From positions 1-37,879 of the forward strand of contig JAHDHV010000014.1 in assembly GCA_020631155.1 (NCBI GenBank): a stretch of 37,879 nt of DNA. The letters are read 5' to 3'. The position numbers were made by a program, and so were the translations under genes. Shown here piece by piece: positions 36,145 to 37,879 of the stretch. Under the pieces are notes generated by a model that was not told the origin of the DNA, did not search any database, and was given only the letters and a program-made list of their open reading frames with translations. Numbering within the stretch: the first letter of the stretch is position 1; each line of letters starts with the position of its first letter. The DNA is from Bacteroidota bacterium. Its GTDB lineage: Bacteria > Bacteroidota > Bacteroidia > Chitinophagales > UBA2359.

Positions 36145-36900
36145 CTATTTTATACCTTTTCTTAATTCTTTTAAAAAATCGGACGCAAAAATAAAATCGT
36201 TTAATGCTTGATTGCCACTAGTCAAAATTTGTTTATTACTCCCCTCCCATTCCTTAAAGCCTTTATGTAGAAAAACCACCTTATCCCCCATACCTATTAC
36301 CGAGTTCATATCATGGGTGTTGATGATGGTTGTAATTTGAAATTCTCGTGTAATATCAGTTAACAAACCGTCAATAACGAGGGAGGTTTTGGGGTCAAGG
36401 CCAGAGTTGGGTTCATCGCAGAAAAGGTATTTGGGATTCAGTACAATGGCGCGAGCAATACCGACCCGTTTCATCATACCGCCGCTAATTTCCCCCGGAT
36501 ATTTATCGTTTGCTCCCACCAAATTGACACGCTCTAAGCAAAAATTAACCCGATCTAGCTTTTCCTTATGGCTTTGATTGGTAAACATATCCAATGGAAA
36601 CTTTACATTTTCCTGTACTGTCATTGAATCGAAGAGAGCGCCCCCCTGAAACAGCATCCCTATTTTAGTGCGAATTTGCTTTTTTTCCTTATTACTTAGA
36701 TTGGTAAAATCAACATCATCGTAAAAAATAGAGCCGCTATTAGGTTGAAACAGCCCGACCAAGCACTTCATAAAGACCGTTTTCCCTGAGCCACTTGTTC
36801 CAATGATAAGGTTACATTTGCCCTGTTCAAAAACGGTGCTAATGCCTTTTAATACCTTCTTTTCACCAAACGATTTTCTTATATCTTGTACCTTGATCAT
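36145..36900 (-). CDS. mlaF: MlaF-type phospholipid-transport ATPase
   Basis: The 251-residue ABC ATPase has Walker A GTSGSGKT, signature ISGGMMKRVGIARAI, Walker B YLFCDEPNSGLDP and switch His in NTHDMNSV. The ISGGMMKR signature and the DEPNSGLDP form are characteristic of MlaF/Ttg2A proteins, which power lipid traffic between the inner and outer membranes. Its partner permease MlaE is encoded 130 bp upstream on the same strand. The substrate-binding MlaD gene is not here: the next gene is convergent. The gap to mlaE contains GATTCGT-type repeats, which may have expanded inside the operon. Confidence 0.94.
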   Translation of the reverse strand: MIKVQDIRKSFGEKKVLKGISTVFEQGKCNLIIGTSGSGKTVFMKCLVGLFQPNSGSIFYDDVDFTNLSNKEKKQIRTKIGMLFQGGALFDSMTVQENVKFPLDMFTNQSHKEKLDRVNFCLERVNLVGANDKYPGEISGGMMKRVGIARAIVLNPKYLFCDEPNSGLDPKTSLVIDGLLTDITREFQITTIINTHDMNSVIGMGDKVVFLHKGFKEWEGSNKQILTSGNQALNDFIFASDFLKELRKGIK

Positions 36901-36948
36901 ATATTTTGATAATTAGAGACACTAGATTCCGCGTCTTTACCTATAGAT

Positions 36949-36994
36949 TTGTGATTTGTGATTCGTGATTCGTTGATTCGTGATTCGTTGATTC
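36949..36994 (+). repeat. GATTCGT-type tandem short repeat inside the mla unit
   Basis: GATTTGTGATTTGTGATTCG continues as GATTCGTTGATTC twice more, a degenerate 7-8 base unit. Inverted forms of the same word (ACGAATC) make up the start of the R2 repeats. It lies between mlaE and mlaF. Confidence 0.75.
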
Positions 36995-37030
36995 ATTGTT
37001 TAATAACAAAAAGTCCAAACATCTAAATAT

Positions 37031-37765
37031 CTATGTCAACAATAATGCGATGATATAGTCAAATAATACGACTAAAATACTGCCAAAAACAACAGCGCGT
37101 GTACTTGCTGCTCCAATTTCGAGTGCGCCCCCTTTGACATGATAACCTTGATAACAGGCTACTGAAGTAATGAGAAATGCAAATACAACTGCTTTGACCT
37201 GCATAATGACTACATTAAAGGAATCGAATATATATAACAAACCTTTTTCATATAAAGCTGGAGAAATGCCATAATTTTCGGCCGCCACCAAACCACCATA
37301 GATACCCAAAAATGCGGAAATAACCACTAAGGGAGGCACTATCAAAACGGCTGCTAAAATCTTAGGGGTAATGAGATAGGCAGCACTGTTGATCCCCATA
37401 ATTTCCAGTGCGTCAATTTGTTCAGAAATTCGCATAGTACCCAATTCCGAAGCAATATTAGAGCCTACTTTTCCCGCCAAAACTAAACAAGATAGCGTAG
37501 GAGCCAACTCAATAATCATCATATCACGCACAATAAAACCCAGCATATATAGTGGAAAAAACGAGCCTTTTAATTGGTAAGCAAATTGAATGGCGGTTAC
37601 CCCACCAATAAACAGGGAAATCATACCAATAATAAGCAGGGAACCAACGCCAATATTGTTCATTTGTCTAAAAAGTTCTTTGCGATACATAGAAAGTTTT
37701 TCTGGGCGAGTAAATAAGCTTTTAAGCATTTGAATATAGGCCCCGAAATGGTGAAAAAATCGCAT
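37031..37765 (-). CDS. mlaE: MlaE-type phospholipid-transport permease
   Basis: The 244-residue protein has an N-terminal amphipathic region and about five membrane segments. The family hallmark lies in the middle: GKVGSNIASELGTMRISEQI then DALEIMGINSAAYLITPKIL. MlaE forms the membrane core of the Mla/Ttg2 complex with MlaF. It is the first gene of the mlaE-mlaF unit. It is preceded by R3-type repeats rather than a recognisable promoter. Confidence 0.94.
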   Translation of the reverse strand: MRFFHHFGAYIQMLKSLFTRPEKLSMYRKELFRQMNNIGVGSLLIIGMISLFIGGVTAIQFAYQLKGSFFPLYMLGFIVRDMMIIELAPTLSCLVLAGKVGSNIASELGTMRISEQIDALEIMGINSAAYLITPKILAAVLIVPPLVVISAFLGIYGGLVAAENYGISPALYEKGLLYIFDSFNVVIMQVKAVVFAFLITSVACYQGYHVKGGALEIGAASTRAVVFGSILVVLFDYIIALLLT

Positions 37766-37779
37766 AGTTTGTTGTTTTT

Positions 37780-37858
37780 GGCTATTTAGACTTTTGGCTT
37801 TTTGGATATTTAGACTTTTGGCTTTTTAGCTGTTAGAAATTAGCGATCAGAAATTAGT
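37780..37858 (+). repeat. R3-type repeat with a 24-bp tandem duplication
   Basis: Two 24-base units at 37780-37803 and 37804-37827 differ at one position (GGCTATTT against GGATATTT, each followed by AGACTTTTGGCTTTTT). The block continues with TGTTAGAAATTAGCGATCAG, as in 33622-33670. It lies upstream of mlaE at the window end. Confidence 0.75.
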
Positions 37859-37879
37859 TAAAAAAGTACTGTAGAATAA

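Noticed and set aside
36949-36994. Possible CRISPR-like array
   Set aside because: Units are only 7-8 bases, degenerate and contiguous, with no spacers and no cas genes.

Overview
The window looks like chromosomal DNA of a free-living member of the phylum Bacteroidota. The evidence is a type IX secretion sorting tail (14952-15656), a SusC/SusD pair, a type III glutamine synthetase, an FtsX-DUF3098 gene pair, AT-rich DNA, A-rich sequence instead of Shine-Dalgarno sites before start codons, and a textbook Bacteroidota promoter (TTG, 19 bp, TATCTTTG) in front of tRNA-Arg. The class cannot be fixed from this window. No phage, plasmid core, CRISPR array or intact insertion sequence is visible.

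Layout. 1-6.5 kb: a leucine-rich-repeat protein with an unknown C-terminal half (+), an SbcD-type nuclease subunit without SbcC (-), and a large M1 aminopeptidase fused to a probable outer-membrane barrel (+). 6.5-8.4 kb: tRNA-Arg(ACG) with its own promoter and terminator, a decayed transposase tail, a 104-bp repeat, and a helix-hairpin-helix/muramidase fusion (-). 9-14 kb: a YfbK-type VWA lipoprotein, a small unknown gene and glutamine synthetase III. 15-22 kb: a small PKD protein exported by type IX secretion, then on the minus strand a TonB-dependent receptor, a YfiR-family periplasmic protein and a membrane histidine kinase. The last three probably form one sensory module, now split by a repeat-rich gap. 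22.7-28.6 kb: SusC-like and SusD-like proteins plus a third lipoprotein. 28.7-33.6 kb: a minus-strand block with a DUF4442 thioesterase-like protein, a TPR protein, DUF3098, FtsX, and an ABC ATPase with its membrane partner. 33.9-37.8 kb: a di-heme peroxidase lipoprotein, a SAM methyltransferase, and MlaF/MlaE lipid-transport components.

The intergenic DNA is unusually rich in dispersed repeats. There is a MITE-like 159/161-bp element in two near-identical copies, each flanked by a 3-bp TNA duplication and together bracketing the TonB receptor. There is a 104-bp element with two full copies and one partial copy, and a family of about 90 bp with four copies, all in the same orientation. Low-complexity families built on GATTCGT-like and TTTTTGGAC-like words fill other gaps. 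The candidates most worth following are the TonB receptor/YfiR/histidine kinase module, the cytoplasmic-looking HhH-muramidase fusion, the peptidase-barrel fusion, and the two mobile repeat families. Functional statements rest on motif recognition by eye; no database search was run.
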